NCBI GenBank assembly: GCA_016699815.1 | Contig: CP065012.1 | Location: forward strand, 1,364,001-1,428,000 | DNA from: Chitinophagaceae bacterium | GTDB taxonomy: Bacteria; Bacteroidota; Bacteroidia; Chitinophagales; Chitinophagaceae | Direction of reading: 5' to 3' | Length of the DNA: 64,000 nucleotides | Shown here: piece by piece, positions 34,086 through 43,500 of the stretch | Position numbering within the stretch: the first letter of the stretch is position 1 | Layout of the letters: every line of letters begins with the position of its first letter | Program-made: the position numbers and the translations under genes | The notes under the pieces: generated by a model | The model's input: the letters and a program-made list of their open reading frames with translations, nothing else | What the model was told of the DNA's origin: nothing | Database searches by the model: none

Positions 34086-34865
34086 TTAGTTATTGGGTTT
34101 ACGTTTGCTTATAATAATAGTAATAACAATACCTATTACCACTCCAAAAATTATTATGGGAAGTATAGGGATAAAATTGCGGAAAAATGATGGGCTGTTT
34201 TTCCCTTTTTCCAGCATCAAAATTGGAATATCCCTGGCCAGTTGTGCAAGCTTTACCGTATCAAATCCATTATACCATCCACGGATAACCCTGCTGCTAT
34301 CCAGCAAAAAAAAATTTTCGGTATGGATAAACGCTGTGTCCACATTGGTATCGGCAATACTTGCTTTCATTTCGGTAAAAGCAAAATCATAAATATCTTT
34401 TTTATTGCCGGTTACAAACCACCAGTTGTCCTGGTTGGCATTAAACTTATTGGCAAAATTCCTTAGTTGCGGCACGCTGTCGCTTTCGGGATCTACAGAA
34501 ACCGAAATGAATTGAACAATGGAATCGTTTTTGGCAAAGGAATGTTGCAGCCGCTTCATGTTTAAGGTAAGCGCTGGGCAAATAGTTGGGCAGCGGGTAA
34601 AGAAAAAATTGAGTACAATAATTTTTCCTTTGGCTTCACTGAGTGATACATGCTGGTCGTTTTGATTGGTAAACGAAATATCCTTTACCTGGTGCCAAAT
34701 AGTATCAGTAGTGCGTTTCCCAGCTTTATCAACTACGGCCACACTATCAAAAAAATAGCGACGGGGCATGTTCACGGCATTCTTACTAAAATCTTTTACT
34801 AGTAAAAAGCCAATAAATGGAATGAGTAAAGCAATAATTAATGCCAGGAGTGCTGTTTTATTCAT
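34086..34865 (-). CDS. SCO1/SenC copper chaperone for cytochrome oxidase
   Basis: 259 residues with an N-terminal anchor helix and a thioredoxin-like domain. The copper site is CPTIC in FFFTRCPTICPALTLNMKRLQ near residue 95, and the third ligand His is in AFIHTENFFLLDSS near residue 185. A second C-terminal helix (IPILPIIIFGVVIGIVITI) gives two membrane segments. SCO proteins deliver copper to the CuA site of subunit II, whose gene lies in the same block. It starts about 70 bases after the terminator of the oxidase operon, so it may have its own promoter, with the DUF420 gene as partner. Confidence 0.93.
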   Translation of the reverse strand: MNKTALLALIIALLIPFIGFLLVKDFSKNAVNMPRRYFFDSVAVVDKAGKRTTDTIWHQVKDISFTNQNDQHVSLSEAKGKIIVLNFFFTRCPTICPALTLNMKRLQHSFAKNDSIVQFISVSVDPESDSVPQLRNFANKFNANQDNWWFVTGNKKDIYDFAFTEMKASIADTNVDTAFIHTENFFLLDSSRVIRGWYNGFDTVKLAQLARDIPILMLEKGKNSPSFFRNFIPILPIIIFGVVIGIVITIIISKRKPNN

Positions 34866-34928
34866 ATCTGGCGCAAAGTTCGCATTAAATGATTAATGCA
34901 CCATACTAAATTGGCTTCTTTTCTACAT

Positions 34929-34959
34929 AAAAAAAAGCCATTATGCAATGCAATGGCTT
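34929..34959 (-). terminator. terminator of the act-cox operon
   Basis: On the minus strand, AAGCCATT pairs with AATGGCTT around a nine-base loop and runs into eight T residues, 23 bases after the stop codon of the subunit IV gene. It marks the end of the long transcript that starts at actA. Confidence 0.85.
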
Positions 34960-34981
34960 ATCTAAAATGAATTTAATATAA

Positions 34982-35428
34982 CTATGGTTTTTCGTGTTGC
35001 TGTATAGCGGGTGTTGCCTGCTGCAGCTGCTCAGTTTTATATTCCCTGCTACCTGCATTGGTATTTTTCATGTTCTTCCAGCTTTCGCCTTCCCATAAAA
35101 AGGAAATAATAAACCATACGAATAACATTACAGGAATAATAATTGTGGTGATAAAATTTTTTACTTCATCTCCCAGGTGCATAAATACCGAAACAATGTA
35201 GTAAGCTTTTAAAAGCGTCAAAATACATATAACCCCTTTTACAAATAATATGAGATGATAATTTACAACCGGGTCACCATACCAGTGGCGGGCAAGGCCA
35301 AAGCCAAGTAAGAGTTCGATAAGTGTTATTACAGAGAGTATACCCATAACCACCCAAATGCGGCGTGTACTACCATGGTGCTCTGGCTGCAGGGTTACTT
35401 CTGAAAAGGATTGATGTTGTGTTGACAT
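34982..35428 (-). CDS. cytochrome c oxidase subunit IV family protein
   Basis: 148 residues with three membrane helices: WVVMGILSVITLIELLLGF, LILFVKGVICILTLLKAYYIVSVFMHLG and IIIPVMLFVWFIISFLWEG. The layout and the conserved KAYYIVSVFMHLGDEVK segment match the prokaryotic COX4 family of caa3-type oxidases. The subunit stabilises the oxidase core. Last gene of the act-cox operon, followed by a terminator. The C-terminal 30 residues are polar and Gln-rich without family support. Confidence 0.88.
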   Translation of the reverse strand: MSTQHQSFSEVTLQPEHHGSTRRIWVVMGILSVITLIELLLGFGLARHWYGDPVVNYHLILFVKGVICILTLLKAYYIVSVFMHLGDEVKNFITTIIIPVMLFVWFIISFLWEGESWKNMKNTNAGSREYKTEQLQQATPAIQQHEKP

Positions 35429-35454
35429 ATCTTTTTAAAAATATTAATTTTTAA

Positions 35455-36219
35455 TTAAATCAGGTAAAAACAAAGGAATACAAATACCCAAACCAAATCT
35501 ACAAAGTGCCAGTATAGGCCGGCCTTTTCTATCATTTCGTAATGGCCACGCTGGTCAAAATGGCCAAGCCTTGTTTTAATAAGCATTATAATATTTACTA
35601 CCACACCACTAAAAACGTGGAATCCATGAAAGCCTGTTATTCCAAAAAAATAACCCCCAAATGCTACTGGTCCCAGTGTATTTACATGCTCTCCGGCCTC
35701 AACAGCAAGTTTTGCAACTACGTCATGCGGTACAGCCGGGCCCCATGGGTTGTGAGAAACGGTGGTTCCAATTGTTTGAAGAGCGCCATCTACTAATACT
35801 TTGTGTTCGCCGGTTATTAAGTGTGTCCATTCCCAAGCCTGGCAACCTAAAAATGCCAGCCCACCCAATATGGTTAGAATCATATATTTTTCTACCCCTT
35901 TGCGGTTCATGTGCCGGCCTTCATGAACGGCCAATACCATGGTTACCGAGCTGGCAATTAAAATAAAGGTCATTAAACTTACAAAGGCAAGCGGAAGATC
36001 CTGGTGGCCAAAGCCCGGGAAGGCATTAAAAATATGGTTGGGGTCGGGCCAGTAGTTGGCGCTAAACCTTATGGTTCCATAGCTAATAAGAAAAGCGCCA
36101 AAGGTAAAGGTATCGCTAATGAGGAAATACCACATCATTACTTTACCATAACCAATATTGAAGGGGCTTCTACCGCCGCTCCACCATTTTGTTCCTGTCG
36201 GAATAGCTGATGTTGACAT
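35455..36219 (-). CDS. cytochrome c oxidase subunit III (larger copy)
   Basis: 254 residues with seven membrane segments of the subunit III fold. Diagnostic parts are MWYFLISDTFTFGAFLISYG near residue 30, then FFGITGFHGFHVFSGVVVNIIMLIKTRLG near 190 and the end YWHFVDLVWVFVFLCFYLI. A soluble loop of about 40 residues (HKVLVDGALQTIGTTVSHNP ...) is inserted in the middle. Subunit III helps proton uptake and oxidase stability. A second, shorter subunit III lies immediately upstream, a common pair in Bacteroidota caa3 operons. Confidence 0.92.
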   Translation of the reverse strand: MSTSAIPTGTKWWSGGRSPFNIGYGKVMMWYFLISDTFTFGAFLISYGTIRFSANYWPDPNHIFNAFPGFGHQDLPLAFVSLMTFILIASSVTMVLAVHEGRHMNRKGVEKYMILTILGGLAFLGCQAWEWTHLITGEHKVLVDGALQTIGTTVSHNPWGPAVPHDVVAKLAVEAGEHVNTLGPVAFGGYFFGITGFHGFHVFSGVVVNIIMLIKTRLGHFDQRGHYEMIEKAGLYWHFVDLVWVFVFLCFYLI

Positions 36220-36284
36220 ATTCTATTCTTTAATATAGTTGGAAAAACTTCTTTCTCCTTTTTATTTTATAATCGCCAATTTTT

Positions 36285-36851
36285 CTATTTTATCATTAAT
36301 AGAAAAATCAATAAATAAATCCAAAGTATATCTACAAAATGCCAGTATGTGCTTACTAATTGCACCGGCACCCTGTTGTAATTTTTTACTTTGCTGCCCA
36401 AAGCTTTGATAAACGTTAGCAATAAGGCTACAACACCTCCAAAAACATGTACCGCATGAATACCAATAATCACATACAAAAACTGGTAAGAAATATTAGC
36501 GCTTAAAGTATGACCTTTTGCCCACATTTCTTTAAATCCTATTATTTGCAAAACAATAAAGAGCAAACCCATTACAAATGTTGCTGCCATAAGCAATCGG
36601 TAACGGTTCATTTGCCTGGAATTAAAAGCCTGTAATGCAAGCCAGATAGTAAAGCTGCTCAACACAATTACCACGGTACTTATCCAAAAAGCATTGGGTA
36701 ATTCAAAACTCACCCAATCTGCCTGGTTGCGTTTTATGATAAATGCACTGGTAAACCCGGCAAACATCATCATTATACTTCCTATAGCCATCCACATATT
36801 AAACTTATGCGGATGAATTTTATTTCGTTGTTCCATTGCCACAATACTCAT
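36285..36851 (-). CDS. cytochrome c oxidase subunit III (shorter copy)
   Basis: 188 residues, five helices. MAIGSIMMMFAGFTSAFIIKR near residue 22, YVIIGIHAVHVFGGVVALLLTFIKAL near 125 and VSTYWHFVDILWIYLLIFLL at the end match subunit III. It lacks the loop insertion of its partner. It sits between ctaB and the larger subunit III gene, all on the same strand with short gaps. The pair probably forms one split or duplicated subunit III in the assembled oxidase. Confidence 0.9.
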   Translation of the reverse strand: MSIVAMEQRNKIHPHKFNMWMAIGSIMMMFAGFTSAFIIKRNQADWVSFELPNAFWISTVVIVLSSFTIWLALQAFNSRQMNRYRLLMAATFVMGLLFIVLQIIGFKEMWAKGHTLSANISYQFLYVIIGIHAVHVFGGVVALLLTFIKALGSKVKNYNRVPVQLVSTYWHFVDILWIYLLIFLLMIK

Positions 36852-36887
36852 ATCATAAATTCTTTTTCAAAAACTGTTTCATTGTTT

Positions 36888-37802
36888 CTACGTCCCGGCT
36901 TTATCTGCATATAAACTCAAAAATACAATCATCAAATAAAAATAAGAACTGAACATTACTTTTCTTGCGGCTGCGGCGTTCATTTTTACATAAAGCATTA
37001 CACTCACAAACAACATCCACAAATTACAACCAATAATAATCCACATACTTGCCGCCCCGCTAATATTATAATAATAAGGCAAAATGCCTACAGGTATCAT
37101 TAGTGTACTGTACATTACGGTTTGAAGGGCCGTAAACTTTGTAGGTCCTTTATCGCTGGGCAAAAGTTTAAAACCTGCTTTTGTATAATCCTGATGCGCT
37201 AGCCATGCAATTGCCCAAAAATGGGGAAACTGCCATATAAACTGCATAGCAAATAACACCCAGCCTCCTGCCCACGTATTATTTCCGCCATCTGAAAACC
37301 CCGCAACCCATCCAATTAAACAGGGCAATGCACCGGGAACCCCACCTACAAGAACTGCAATTGAGCTTACTGTTTTTAATGGCGTATAAATAAACCCGTA
37401 CAAAAAAAGGCTAAACAGCCCCAGCAAAGCGCTTTGATAATTAAAAAAATACCAAAGCATACCCACACCCAGCGCTCCTGTAATCCCGGCAAAAACATAA
37501 GCCTCGGTTTGCGACATTCTGCCAGCAGCTACAGGTCTTTTAGCCGTACGCCTCATTACTGCATCTGTCTTTTTTTCCATGGCCTGGTTTATTGCATTGG
37601 CGCCACCTGTAACCAGCATGCCTGCAACAAAAAATAAAAGAACTTGTATAAAATCAAAACGAACAACATTGGGCGACAGCAGGTAACAAAATACTGAGCT
37701 GAACACCACCAGGAAACTCAATGTGAACTTGATTAACAAAAAATAATCTTTCACTTTACTGAATTTCTCCTGGGGTTCGTCTGTTTTACTTTCTTTCAAC
37801 AT
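36888..37802 (-). CDS. ctaB: protoheme IX farnesyltransferase (heme O synthase)
   Basis: 304 residues from ATG 37802; a TTG three codons upstream is possible but less likely. It shows eight or nine membrane helices. The UbiA-type motif NAINQAMEKKTDAVMRRTAKRP near residue 75 (N-x3-D and R-x2-R-P) is diagnostic, with the second Asp-rich region HQDYTKAGFKLLPS near residue 200. It adds a farnesyl group to heme B to make heme O, the precursor of heme A for the oxidase. Placement inside the oxidase operon, between subunits I and III, fits this role. No heme A synthase (ctaA) gene is in the block. Confidence 0.94.
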   Translation of the reverse strand: MLKESKTDEPQEKFSKVKDYFLLIKFTLSFLVVFSSVFCYLLSPNVVRFDFIQVLLFFVAGMLVTGGANAINQAMEKKTDAVMRRTAKRPVAAGRMSQTEAYVFAGITGALGVGMLWYFFNYQSALLGLFSLFLYGFIYTPLKTVSSIAVLVGGVPGALPCLIGWVAGFSDGGNNTWAGGWVLFAMQFIWQFPHFWAIAWLAHQDYTKAGFKLLPSDKGPTKFTALQTVMYSTLMIPVGILPYYYNISGAASMWIIIGCNLWMLFVSVMLYVKMNAAAARKVMFSSYFYLMIVFLSLYADKAGT

Positions 37803-37894
37803 TCCACTCAATTAATGCCTATTGAATGAATAAGCATTGTACAACTTTTTATTATTTTTTAGCAATTCCGTCTACCCGGCATTTACAAAAAATA

Positions 37895-39697
37895 TTAGTG
37901 ATGGCTTTCATTAGGGCCAATAGGCTCAGTTTGCGGGATATACTCCCTGCCATCTTTTGAATAATCATAAGGCCAGCGATGAACTTCCGGAATTTCACCG
38001 GGCCAGTTTCCATGGCCGGGATTAATTGGGGTTGTCCATTCCAGTGTTGTGGCATGCCATGGGTTGGTAGTTTTTTCCCTGCGGCCCCTGTACATACTGT
38101 AAAAGAAATTTAACACAAAAAGTAATTGCGCTAAAAACACAATAATAGCCACTACACTTATAAACTCATTTAAGCCGTTAAACATTTTAAAAGATTCCCA
38201 GCTGGAGTAATCATAATAACGCCTTGGCATACCGGCAAACCCTTCGTAATGCATGGGCCAGAAAATGAGATAGGCGCCAATTAATGTAACCCAAAAATGG
38301 ATAAACGCCATTGGATGATTCATGTGGCGGCCAAAAAATTTGGGGAACCAGTGATATACCCCTGCAAACATTCCAAAAAATGCAGATACTCCCATTACAA
38401 TGTGAAAGTGTGCAATATTAAAGTAAGTATCATGCAAATGAATATCTAACGAGGCATTACCGAGAAATATACCCGTTAAACCGCCGCTTATAAACATACT
38501 AACAAAGCCTATTGCAAACAACATGGCAGGAGTAAAGCGTATATTTCCCCGCCACAAAGTGGTAAGCCAGTTAAACACTTTAATGGCAGAAGGTACAGCA
38601 ATTAATAGAGTAAGCAATACAAATATACCGCCCAGGAACGGATTAAGGCCTGTTACAAACATATGGTGCGCCCATACCAAAAGAGATAAGATACAAATTA
38701 CAAACAATGAGCCCACCATGGCCAGGTATCCAAAAATCGGCTTTCGGCTGTTTACCGATAATACTTCCGAAACGATACCCATGGAAGGTAAGATAATAAT
38801 ATACACTTCGGGGTGGCCAAGGAACCAGAAAAGATGCTGGTATAAAATAGCGCTTCCACCTTCATTAGGAAGTATTTTACCAGCAACTACTATATCGCTC
38901 AGGAAAAAGCTGGTTCCCAGGTTGCGATCAAATAATAACAATATTGCTGCGCTTAATAAAACGGGGAAACTTAAAATTCCCAAAATTGCGGTAAATAATA
39001 AAGCCCAAATAGTAAGCGGCAGCCTTGTCATAGACATACCTTTGGTACGCAAATTTAAAATAGTGGTTACATAATTTAACCCTGCCATTAATTGAGAAAT
39101 GATAAAAAGGGCCATACTAATCAACCACAAATCCATCCCAATTTTACTGCCGTCCATAGCATCACCCAGTGCACTAAGCGGTGGATAAACCGTCCACCCG
39201 CCACTTGCCGGGCCGGTTTGTACAAATAGTGAAGAAACCATTACCACAGATGCCAGGAAAAATATCCAGTAGCTTAGCATGTTAAGAAATGGAGAAGCCA
39301 TATCCCTTGCGCCAATTTGAAGGGGTATTAATAAGTTAGCAAAGGTTCCACTTAGCCCTGCGGTTAATACAAAAAATATAAGAATAGTACCATGCATGGT
39401 AACCAGTGCATAATAAAATTCGGGGTCAAGCCTTCCTCCGGGTGCCCATTTTCCTAAAAAACTTTCTAGTATGGGAAATGTTTGTTCGGGGAAGCCGAGT
39501 TGTAATCGAAAAATAACGGAAAAAAGCCCGCCAATAAATGCCCATACAATACCGGTTACCAAATATTGTTTAGCAATCATTTTATGATCCTGGCTAAAGA
39601 TATATTTTGTAAGGAAGGTTTCATGGTGGTGCTGCCCGGAATGGGCCTCATGGCCATGCTGTATATGAATATCGGTTGATGTTGCTATGCTGCTCAT
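37895..39697 (-). CDS. ctaD: cytochrome c oxidase subunit I
   Basis: 600 residues, twelve or more helices. Ligand motifs are MHGTILIFFVL near residue 105 (low-spin heme His), HLFWFLGHPEVYIIILP near 285 (CuB His with the Tyr cross-link: GHPEVY), and LHDTYFNIAHFHIVMG near 425 (CuB and heme a3 ligands). HHMFVTGLNPFLG near residue 340 adds the remaining CuB His pair. It is the catalytic core, reducing O2 and pumping protons. It has a His-rich start (HGHEAHSGQHHHE) that is not part of the core. Confidence 0.97.
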   Translation of the reverse strand: MSSIATSTDIHIQHGHEAHSGQHHHETFLTKYIFSQDHKMIAKQYLVTGIVWAFIGGLFSVIFRLQLGFPEQTFPILESFLGKWAPGGRLDPEFYYALVTMHGTILIFFVLTAGLSGTFANLLIPLQIGARDMASPFLNMLSYWIFFLASVVMVSSLFVQTGPASGGWTVYPPLSALGDAMDGSKIGMDLWLISMALFIISQLMAGLNYVTTILNLRTKGMSMTRLPLTIWALLFTAILGILSFPVLLSAAILLLFDRNLGTSFFLSDIVVAGKILPNEGGSAILYQHLFWFLGHPEVYIIILPSMGIVSEVLSVNSRKPIFGYLAMVGSLFVICILSLLVWAHHMFVTGLNPFLGGIFVLLTLLIAVPSAIKVFNWLTTLWRGNIRFTPAMLFAIGFVSMFISGGLTGIFLGNASLDIHLHDTYFNIAHFHIVMGVSAFFGMFAGVYHWFPKFFGRHMNHPMAFIHFWVTLIGAYLIFWPMHYEGFAGMPRRYYDYSSWESFKMFNGLNEFISVVAIIVFLAQLLFVLNFFYSMYRGRREKTTNPWHATTLEWTTPINPGHGNWPGEIPEVHRWPYDYSKDGREYIPQTEPIGPNESHH

Positions 39698-39734
39698 ATC
39701 TTTATTATTTGCCTAATGAGGAAATAAATTTTTA

Positions 39735-40781
39735 TTAATTAGCTTTTGCCAATGGGGTTTTAATGGTGTCGGCCTGGGCTGCCGTACTGTCTGCCGTAAT
39801 ATTTTTAAAAATCGTTTTGTATTCGGGCGACTGTAGCGAAAGCCAGGTTTTATATTTAATATCCGATTCCACAACAATTACACCACGCATAGAAAAGTGG
39901 CCTTTTCCGCACATTTGATCGCAACTGATTTCGTACACAAAATTGGGGTTGCCTGTTCTTTCTTTCATTTCGGCAGTAGTGTATTTTGGCGTAAACCATA
40001 AGGTAGTAGGAATTCCGGGAACCGCATCCATTTTCATCCTAAAATGAGCGAGCCCTACGTTATGAATTACATCCTGCGAATGGATTACTAGTTTTACCGG
40101 TACACCTACAGGAAGGTGCATTTCCGAAGAGCGGATATCATCGTGGCTTGCCGGGTCTTCAAAATCTACGGCAAGTGTATTACCCGATGGATTATTATAC
40201 AGCTTAAAATTCTTTTTGCCAAACACATTATCCTTTCCCGGGTAACGTATATCCCAACCAAATTGATGCCCAGTAATTTCAACTACGATTGCATCTTTGG
40301 GCGGATCGCCAGTTATTTTAAACCAAAACCGTAAACCAAATACTACCAAAATGGTAAGCGTAATAGCCGGCACTGTCGTCCATATTAATTCAAGCGTACT
40401 ATTGTGCGGATAATAAAAAGCGGTTCTTTTTTCTTTCTCCTGGTAGCGGTAAGAAAACCAAAAAAGAACGATTTGTGTTATAAAAAATACAATTCCGGTT
40501 ATGATAATGGTAACCATCATCATTTTATCAATAGTTTCTCCTTCTACCGAAGCAGAACCTTGTGGAAAGAGCGTTTTGGGATAGTATAAATGATTGCAAT
40601 ACCAAACGCCAATGAGCCCAAGTATCAAAAAACCAAAGAGCAGAGAGGCGCTTAATTTATTCGTTTGCTTGCGTGAAGTTTCCTCACCTTTTAAAATACT
40701 TAAATATTCGCTTGCTTTCGAAACCTGGAAGATTACGATAAAAATAATTATGGAAATGGCTACTATAAAAAACTCCTTCAT
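39735..40781 (-). CDS. ctaC: cytochrome c oxidase subunit II with CuA site
   Basis: 348 residues. Three hydrophobic segments lie in the N-terminal 130 residues, one more than in the usual two-helix subunit II. The cupredoxin domain carries the CuA ligands: IHSQDVIHNVGLAHF (His) and SCDQMCGKGHFSMRG (Cys-x3-Cys-x3-His, then Met). GHQFGWDIRYPG near residue 170 is the standard aromatic region for electron entry. No cytochrome c domain is fused at the C-terminus, unlike classical caa3 enzymes, so the electron donor must be a separate heme protein such as ActE or the extra ActA domain. The SCO gene in this block would load its copper. Confidence 0.95.
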   Translation of the reverse strand: MKEFFIVAISIIIFIVIFQVSKASEYLSILKGEETSRKQTNKLSASLLFGFLILGLIGVWYCNHLYYPKTLFPQGSASVEGETIDKMMMVTIIITGIVFFITQIVLFWFSYRYQEKEKRTAFYYPHNSTLELIWTTVPAITLTILVVFGLRFWFKITGDPPKDAIVVEITGHQFGWDIRYPGKDNVFGKKNFKLYNNPSGNTLAVDFEDPASHDDIRSSEMHLPVGVPVKLVIHSQDVIHNVGLAHFRMKMDAVPGIPTTLWFTPKYTTAEMKERTGNPNFVYEISCDQMCGKGHFSMRGVIVVESDIKYKTWLSLQSPEYKTIFKNITADSTAAQADTIKTPLAKAN

Positions 40782-40899
40782 TGTATAAATTTTAATGCCT
40801 CTTTAATTTTTTTGCCGGGCTTTATATTTTCACTACTATTTTTTTTAATATTTTCTTTTGTACAAAGTTACAACAAATCAATGCTAATGCCCGCTACCA

Positions 40900-42153
40900 C
40901 TATGTATGGTGAATCATACTTTCTTTTAAATAAGGATGGTTTGCCGCTAACAAAGAATTTTTACTTATATATCTTCCTACTCCCCACATTATTATACCTA
41001 TAAATAATGCGGCAATACCAAATTCAAAAAAATTCATTTGTGCATGTTCATGTAATGCACCGGGCATCACCATTTGGTAAAAATCTATCCAATGCCCAAA
41101 TACAATTAGTATAGACATGAACATCATTGACGTCCAGTTTCTCTTTGGCGATTTTTTCATCATTAATAATAAGGGAAGCAGGAAATTCAATATCAGGTTT
41201 AGGAAGAAAAGCCCCCTGTATGGTCCGCCTTTTTCTGCAGTGCCAATACGGTCAATAAAATAGCGGGTTTCTTCTGGTTGGTTACTATACCATATCAACA
41301 TGTATTGAGAAAACCACAGGTAAGCCCAAAAGATGGAGAAGGCAAACATGAATTTTCCTAAATCGTGTAAATGTTCGTCATTTACATACTCCAGTTGCCC
41401 CTGGTTTTTGAGATAAATAACAAATATGGCAATTAAAGAAAGACCCGAAACAAATGTACTGGCAAATGTGTACCAGCTATACATGGTGCTATACCAGTGT
41501 GCATCAACACTCATTAACCACAGCCAGGGAATGGTAGAGGCTACAGTTAGAGTAAATACAATGGTAAATAAAGATGCCCAAACAGTATTTTTCCAAATCC
41601 ATTTTTTTCCAGTTTCATAATCCATGTGACCTTCTTTATCGGTTTGCAGGCTCATGCTCCTCATTTTTTTACCAATTAGCGCCCAAAGGCCAATAGAGAT
41701 TACTGAAAATATGAGGAAGAACCCCGGACTAAGGAAGCCTTTTTTTCCATAAAGGATTTTGTCATTATTTACAGCTTCTTTATCCAGCCAGTGATAAATA
41801 TCTGTACGGTTTCCAAATATGAGTGCTATTAAAATTACCAAAGTTATTAATCCTAAAATAGGTACAAGGCTGGAAATGGCTTCTGGTATGCGACGTAGCG
41901 ATACCTGCCAACCGCCATGGGCCATTGTAGTAATACAAATAAAAAACATTGAGGTATTTACCACCAGCAACCAATAAACACTGTTTTGCAATAATACGGC
42001 CCAAAACCTGGTGCTGTTAATATTTTCACCATGGCCTGCATGTTCAAAAGGGTGATACATTATAAATCCCCAAAGCAATGCCGCAAGGCCTACAACCAGT
42101 AGCCCTAGTGTCCATTTTTTATATGTTCCCGGTAACTCGAAATGATGGTTCAT
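40900..42153 (-). CDS. actF: alternative complex III membrane subunit ActF (NrfD-like)
   Basis: 417 residues with ten membrane helices in the PsrC/NrfD fold. Segments WLLVVNTSMFFICITTMAHGGWQVSL near residue 57 and AYLWFSQYMLIWYSNQPEETRYF near 275 match ActF. ActF and ActC are two related quinol-binding membrane subunits of ACIII, the complex that replaces cytochrome bc1 in many Bacteroidota. Last act gene; subunit II of the oxidase follows 119 bases later on the same strand, which couples the two complexes in expression. Confidence 0.92.
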   Translation of the reverse strand: MNHHFELPGTYKKWTLGLLVVGLAALLWGFIMYHPFEHAGHGENINSTRFWAVLLQNSVYWLLVVNTSMFFICITTMAHGGWQVSLRRIPEAISSLVPILGLITLVILIALIFGNRTDIYHWLDKEAVNNDKILYGKKGFLSPGFFLIFSVISIGLWALIGKKMRSMSLQTDKEGHMDYETGKKWIWKNTVWASLFTIVFTLTVASTIPWLWLMSVDAHWYSTMYSWYTFASTFVSGLSLIAIFVIYLKNQGQLEYVNDEHLHDLGKFMFAFSIFWAYLWFSQYMLIWYSNQPEETRYFIDRIGTAEKGGPYRGLFFLNLILNFLLPLLLMMKKSPKRNWTSMMFMSILIVFGHWIDFYQMVMPGALHEHAQMNFFEFGIAALFIGIIMWGVGRYISKNSLLAANHPYLKESMIHHT

Positions 42154-42173
42154 TTAAAAAAATGTTTTTGTTT

Positions 42174-42806
42174 TTATTGTTTAGTGGTGCTGTCAGTGCC
42201 TGCCGTTGTGGTTGCTGGCGCTGCTATTGTACCTTGTAAAGTGCGTATATATTTAATAATCTGCCATCTTTCCCTGGGTGTAAGTTGCGATGCGTAGCTG
42301 CCCATATTGTTCTTACCATATTCAACTGAATGATACATGGTGCCATCTGCCATGGCTTTATATACATCGCTGGTTAAATTAGCCACACCAGGTACTTTTT
42401 CTGCAATGGGCCCATCGCCTTTACCTTTTGCACCGTGGCAAATTGCACAATTGATATTATACAACCTTCCAGCCTCTGCCATTTCGTATTTTGAAACAGA
42501 ATCTATAGGGTTCTTAACTGATGCGCTTTGAGCATATCCGGCACTGTCGTGTGGTAAAGTATAAATAAATAAATCACCTCTTTTTACCGTGCCCGTAACA
42601 GGAAGGCTGTTATAGTAAATTTTACTTCCTTTATTGTGTTTATCCGAAGTAAATTTATTGCTATCCAGCACTGCATAAGCATCGTAAGCCACACTATATG
42701 CCATATCGGGCATATAGGCTATGCCTGGTGAACGCCTTGGGCCGCAACTAATTAAAGTAGCGCCAAAGGCAATAATTATTGCGGCTGCTGTTACATTTTT
42801 TTTCAT
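42174..42806 (-). CDS. actE: alternative complex III monoheme cytochrome c subunit ActE
   Basis: 210 residues. A signal peptide ends at a lipobox (LISC), so the protein is lipid-anchored on the outer side of the inner membrane. One heme-binding motif, CAICH, lies near residue 118 in NINCAICHGAKGKGDG. A likely axial Met lies in MGSYASQLTPRERWQIIKYIRTLQG near residue 167. ActE takes electrons from the multiheme ActA and could pass them to the CuA site of the oxidase. It sits between actD and actF, as in known act clusters. Confidence 0.93.
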   Translation of the reverse strand: MKKNVTAAAIIIAFGATLISCGPRRSPGIAYMPDMAYSVAYDAYAVLDSNKFTSDKHNKGSKIYYNSLPVTGTVKRGDLFIYTLPHDSAGYAQSASVKNPIDSVSKYEMAEAGRLYNINCAICHGAKGKGDGPIAEKVPGVANLTSDVYKAMADGTMYHSVEYGKNNMGSYASQLTPRERWQIIKYIRTLQGTIAAPATTTAGTDSTTKQ

Positions 42807-42853
42807 TCTTTTATAAAGTACTTTAAACGTAATATTTAATAAGAATAATAATT

Positions 42854-43441
42854 TTAGCTGTTGGCGGTATTGTATAATTTTTGCTCTTTGTTATAGGTAC
42901 CAATCCACCAGCCGGTTTCTGCTACTTGCACATTAATATTTTCAGCTCCTGCACTTTTCAAAAAATTTTGTAGATCTGCATCATTTGTTTTCTCGGTACA
43001 TTCAATTGCCATTACAAAGGTATCGTCTGTTGCAGCAAGACTAAAATGATGTTTCTTTACAAAAGGAGCAAGTGTACATAAATAACAAAATGTAAGCACC
43101 ATTCCAATTGCGGAAAACAATACTGTTAATTCAAAAATAATGGGAATCCAAGCAGGCAAAGAAAAGTGGGGTTTACCTCCAAAATTCAAGGGCCAGTCCA
43201 AAACTAAAATCCAGGTAATAAATCCAAATGCTGTAAGTGTACCCAAAGTGGCATAAATAAAACCTGCAGTGTGTATACTTGTTTCTCTTATTCCCATTGC
43301 ATGGTCCAGCCCATGAACGGGGAATGGAGTATATACATCGTGTATTTTATATCCAGCTTTACGAACATTTTTTACAGCGGGAAAAAGCACTTTTTCATCA
43401 GAAAAAGAACCCACAACAAATTTTTTAATTCCTCCTGCCAT
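42854..43441 (-). CDS. actD: alternative complex III subunit ActD (DUF3341)
   Basis: 195 residues with two membrane helices in the middle (AGFIYATLGTLTAFGFITWIL and IIFELTVLFSAIGMVLTFCYL). The first 65 residues (FVVGSFSDEKVLFPAVKNVRKAGYKIHDVYTPFPVHGLD) are the DUF3341 signature. ActD is a peripheral/membrane subunit with no cofactor that completes the ACIII core. Order actC-actD-actE-actF is the standard one. The C-terminal domain resembles a small ferredoxin-like fold without metal ligands. Confidence 0.92.
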   Translation of the reverse strand: MAGGIKKFVVGSFSDEKVLFPAVKNVRKAGYKIHDVYTPFPVHGLDHAMGIRETSIHTAGFIYATLGTLTAFGFITWILVLDWPLNFGGKPHFSLPAWIPIIFELTVLFSAIGMVLTFCYLCTLAPFVKKHHFSLAATDDTFVMAIECTEKTNDADLQNFLKSAGAENINVQVAETGWWIGTYNKEQKLYNTANS

Positions 43442-43500
43442 TTATTAAAAATTTATTTCTACTAATTATATTTATTTCAATTCAGTAACCATCAAACTTC